A program made the position numbers and the translations under genes. Below the pieces are notes generated by a model. It was not told where the DNA came from. It was given only the letters and a program-made list of their open reading frames with translations, and did no database searches. A DNA stretch of 43,655 bases from positions 1 to 43,655 of the forward strand of contig DAIDGW010000056.1 in the NCBI GenBank assembly GCA_027452245.1, read 5' to 3'. Of the stretch, positions 42,752 to 43,655 are shown one piece after another (positions within the stretch are counted from its first letter, which is position 1; every line of letters starts with the position of its first letter). The DNA is from Acidobacteriaceae bacterium (GTDB lineage: Bacteria; Acidobacteriota; Terriglobia; Terriglobales; Acidobacteriaceae).

Positions 42752-42777
42752 AAGGATAGTGGTATCCTACTCAAGGA
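42752..42777. promoter_or_regulatory. Operator for the XRE regulator (element B)
   Basis: AGGATA-N4-TATCCT (42753-42768) is followed by TCCT-ACTCA-AGGA (42765-42777), matching in place and motif the two proximal palindromes of element A. They overlap a probable extended -10 (TGGTATCCT). The more distant palindromes of element A are not clearly conserved here, only a related ATCCTACTACGGGAAG at about 42703. Confidence 0.65.
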
Positions 42778-42790
42778 ATCCCAAGAGCCA

Positions 42791-43135
42791 ATGCCCGACA
42801 TCTACGAACAGGTCGGAAAGCAGATTCGGGAACTGAGGACGACACTCCGAGGCAGGGGTATCAGCCAAGAGGAACTGGCGCAGGCGGTGAAAACCACCGC
42901 CAACACGATCTCTCGTTGGGAGACTGCTACCTACAAGCCGTCGATTTCCGATTTGGAAAGGCTGGCCCAGTTCTTTGGCGTGTCCATCACAATCTTTTTC
43001 CCTCAGGCCCAACCGAAATCACGAGCAAATGCGCTTCTCAGCGCGACTGCCGAGCTGGACGACGACGATCTGGAAGAGGTAATGCTGTACGCCCAGTTCA
43101 GAAAAGCGCGACACAGGGCAAGAAGAAGGCGTTGA
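42791..43135 (+). CDS. XRE-family helix-turn-helix regulator of element B
   Basis: 114 aa. The helix-turn-helix (ISQEELAQAVKTTANTISRW, SISDLERLAQFF) is nearly identical to that of element A, followed by the acidic ELDDDDLEEV helix and a basic tail (RHRARRRR). Strong conservation of the DNA-binding part beside similar operators suggests that the two regulators can cross-repress both transposition modules. Divergent from tnsA. The ATG at 42791 lies 14 bp after the second palindrome; no strong Shine-Dalgarno is visible (CAAGAGCCA). Confidence 0.9.
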   Translation: MPDIYEQVGKQIRELRTTLRGRGISQEELAQAVKTTANTISRWETATYKPSISDLERLAQFFGVSITIFFPQAQPKSRANALLSATAELDDDDLEEVMLYAQFRKARHRARRRR

Positions 43136-43188
43136 GTCCAGCAAGTCACGGGGATCCGGGCTTCCCAGGGTAAAACAGCCTAGTAGGA

Positions 43189-43259
43189 TATTGCCATCTT
43201 CTCTGTCGAGTTTTGTCACTTTCTGAGTCAAAAATTGTCAACAATTCCGTCAACCTACA
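43189..43259. repeat. Right end of element B: three TnsB-type repeats
   Basis: Copies at 43189-43210 (TATTGCCATCTTCTCTGTCG...), 43210-43233 (TTTTGTCACTTTCTGAGTCA...) and the terminal 43233-43259 ending GTCAACCTACA. They share TTGyCA at the start, where the element A copies have TTTTCA. Confidence 0.8.
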
Positions 43260-43264
43260 AGGTT
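43260..43264. repeat. Target-site duplication AGGTT, right of element B
   Basis: AGGTT follows the terminal ACA of element B and equals 25307-25311 before its TGT. Together with the last bases of the element it forms ACAAGGTT, which leaves a usable partial Shine-Dalgarno (AAGG) 13-14 bp ahead of the PRTRC C start. Confidence 0.87.
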
Positions 43265-43275
43265 TGAATATCACT

Positions 43276-43479
43276 ATGACCATCGAAACCATGGCTCGAG
43301 AGTTCCGCTATGACGGGCTTCGATTGCCGGATCCCAATGCAAAGCTCAGCGTGGACGAAGTCCGAACTGCGTTTTCGGCCACGTACCCAGAAATTGCGAC
43401 TGCAGCCGTTACCGGTCCGGAGGCTGTCGGCAACAAGCTGGTCTATCACTTCACGAAAGCGATCGGCACCAAGGGATGA
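43276..43479 (+). CDS. PRTRC system protein C
   Basis: 67 aa from ATG 43276. Recognised by its pattern: an acidic/aromatic start (EREFRYDGxRLPDPN-like; here AREFRYDGLRLPDPN), the P-E-I-ATAAVTGPE segment, and the ending KLVYHFTKAIGTKG. A small protein of the PRTRC plasmid cassette with no known enzymatic role. The longer frame to 43213 would start inside the transposon right end and is rejected. It is the gene immediately right of element B; its ribosome-binding site is where both transposons inserted. The stop overlaps the next gene (ATGA). Confidence 0.85.
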   Translation: MTIETMAREFRYDGLRLPDPNAKLSVDEVRTAFSATYPEIATAAVTGPEAVGNKLVYHFTKAIGTKG

Positions 43480-43655
43480 CCAAGAAGAAGGTCCTAGAAG
43501 GGCTTCGGCGAGTCATTGAAGGCAACACTGGTAAGACCAGCGAAGTCGTTCGGGAGTTCAAGCAATGTCCGCAATTCCAGCAGTGCTGCTACATCCTCTC
43601 GCAAGCACTCCAACACAACACCTACGGCCGAAAGAGGTCGGCCACGAAGGCACCG
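43476..43655 (+). CDS. Hypothetical protein of the PRTRC cassette, cut by the window end
   Basis: 60 codons without a stop up to the window end, beginning at an ATG that overlaps the PRTRC C stop (ATGA), which supports a real co-translated gene. The sequence (TKKKVLEGLRRVIEGNTGKT..., with CPQFQQCCYI) is basic and helical with three cysteines. I do not recognise the family; the cut end prevents more. Confidence 0.6.
   Translation, partial: MTKKKVLEGLRRVIEGNTGKTSEVVREFKQCPQFQQCCYILSQALQHNTYGRKRSATKAP

Larger units (their letters stand above)
25312..43259. mobile_element. Tn7-like transposon B (about 17.9 kb) with efflux/chromate cargo
   Basis: The left end is TGTAGGTTGTCAGAATAG at 25312, the right end GTCAACCTACA ends at 43259, and AGGTT is present on both sides (25307-25311 and 43260-43264). 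It encodes the same module in the same order and orientation as element A: TniQ, TnsC, TnsB, TnsA on the minus strand and a divergent XRE regulator by the right end. Cargo lies at 25.6-36.8 kb. The subterminal repeats are related to but distinct from those of element A. All transposition genes are open. Elements A and B could also move together using the outer ends, although the differing internal repeats make that less likely. Confidence 0.9.

Noticed and set aside
1246-43259. A single 42-kb composite Tn7-like element
   Set aside because: Complete inner ends and two different 5-bp duplications at 25305-25311 show two separate elements, although joint movement by the outer ends cannot be excluded.
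43213-43275. Longer start for PRTRC C
   Set aside because: These codons lie in the transposon right end and duplication; the family starts at ATG 43276.

Overview
The window is about 43.7 kb of roughly 60% GC bacterial accessory DNA. Two observations point to an acidobacterium: an ATPase-less duplicated ABC permease of the acidobacterial 'ADOP' type at 11653-14091, and many metal-resistance genes written in the same style. Both outer edges carry genes of a PRTRC cassette (ParB-related, ThiF-related cassette), which is usually plasmid-borne: PRTRC protein E at 669-1232 and PRTRC protein C at 43276-43479. The replicon is therefore probably a large plasmid or plasmid-derived island. The host assignment is inference.

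The central observation is that the two PRTRC genes, normally neighbours, are separated by two complete Tn7-like transposons in tandem and in the same orientation. Element A spans 1246-25304 and is flanked by the 5-bp direct repeat GGAGG. Element B spans 25312-43259 and is flanked by AGGTT. Both begin with TGTAGGTTGTCAGA and end with GTCAACCTACA, and both carry several internal copies of a roughly 20-bp putative TnsB-binding repeat. Removing them restores an intergenic region of about 30 bp whose AAGGAGGAGGAGG is the ribosome-binding site of PRTRC C. Each element is laid out as left end, metal cargo, tniQ/tnsD, tnsC, tnsB, tnsA (all on the minus strand), a divergent XRE-family regulator, right end. 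The two transposition modules are clearly homologous but diverged, and the terminal repeats differ at specific positions.

Element A cargo, left to right: a decayed left segment with a fossil of an ABC ATPase gene; a minus-strand mercury-type merR operon (merR, membrane-anchored HMA protein, CcdA-like membrane protein, heavy-metal P-type ATPase, small HMA protein, MFS transporter, ArsM-like methyltransferase); an ars operon (arsR, LMW-PTP arsC, arsM, aquaporin, second arsC); the ADOP permease on the plus strand; and a second merR operon (merR, a thioredoxin-MerT-MerP triple fusion, a small exported protein, a MerA-like flavoprotein, merB). The ArsM-like gene has an in-frame TGA exactly where its relatives have a conserved Cys. 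About 67 further sense codons of family-like sequence follow, and a hairpin lies just after the TGA. It is a candidate selenoprotein, or a recently killed gene.

Element B cargo: a nine-gene minus-strand operon under a CadC-like ArsR repressor (outer-membrane barrel, FMN-binding protein, small exported protein, FtsX-type permease, ABC ATPase, P-type ATPase with an unusual CSC motif, DUF302 protein, MerT-TlpA fusion); a MOT1-like sulfate/molybdate transporter; and a decaying chromate/MerR module in which three genes carry frameshifts. Frameshifts are confined to this module, while both transposition modules are open throughout.
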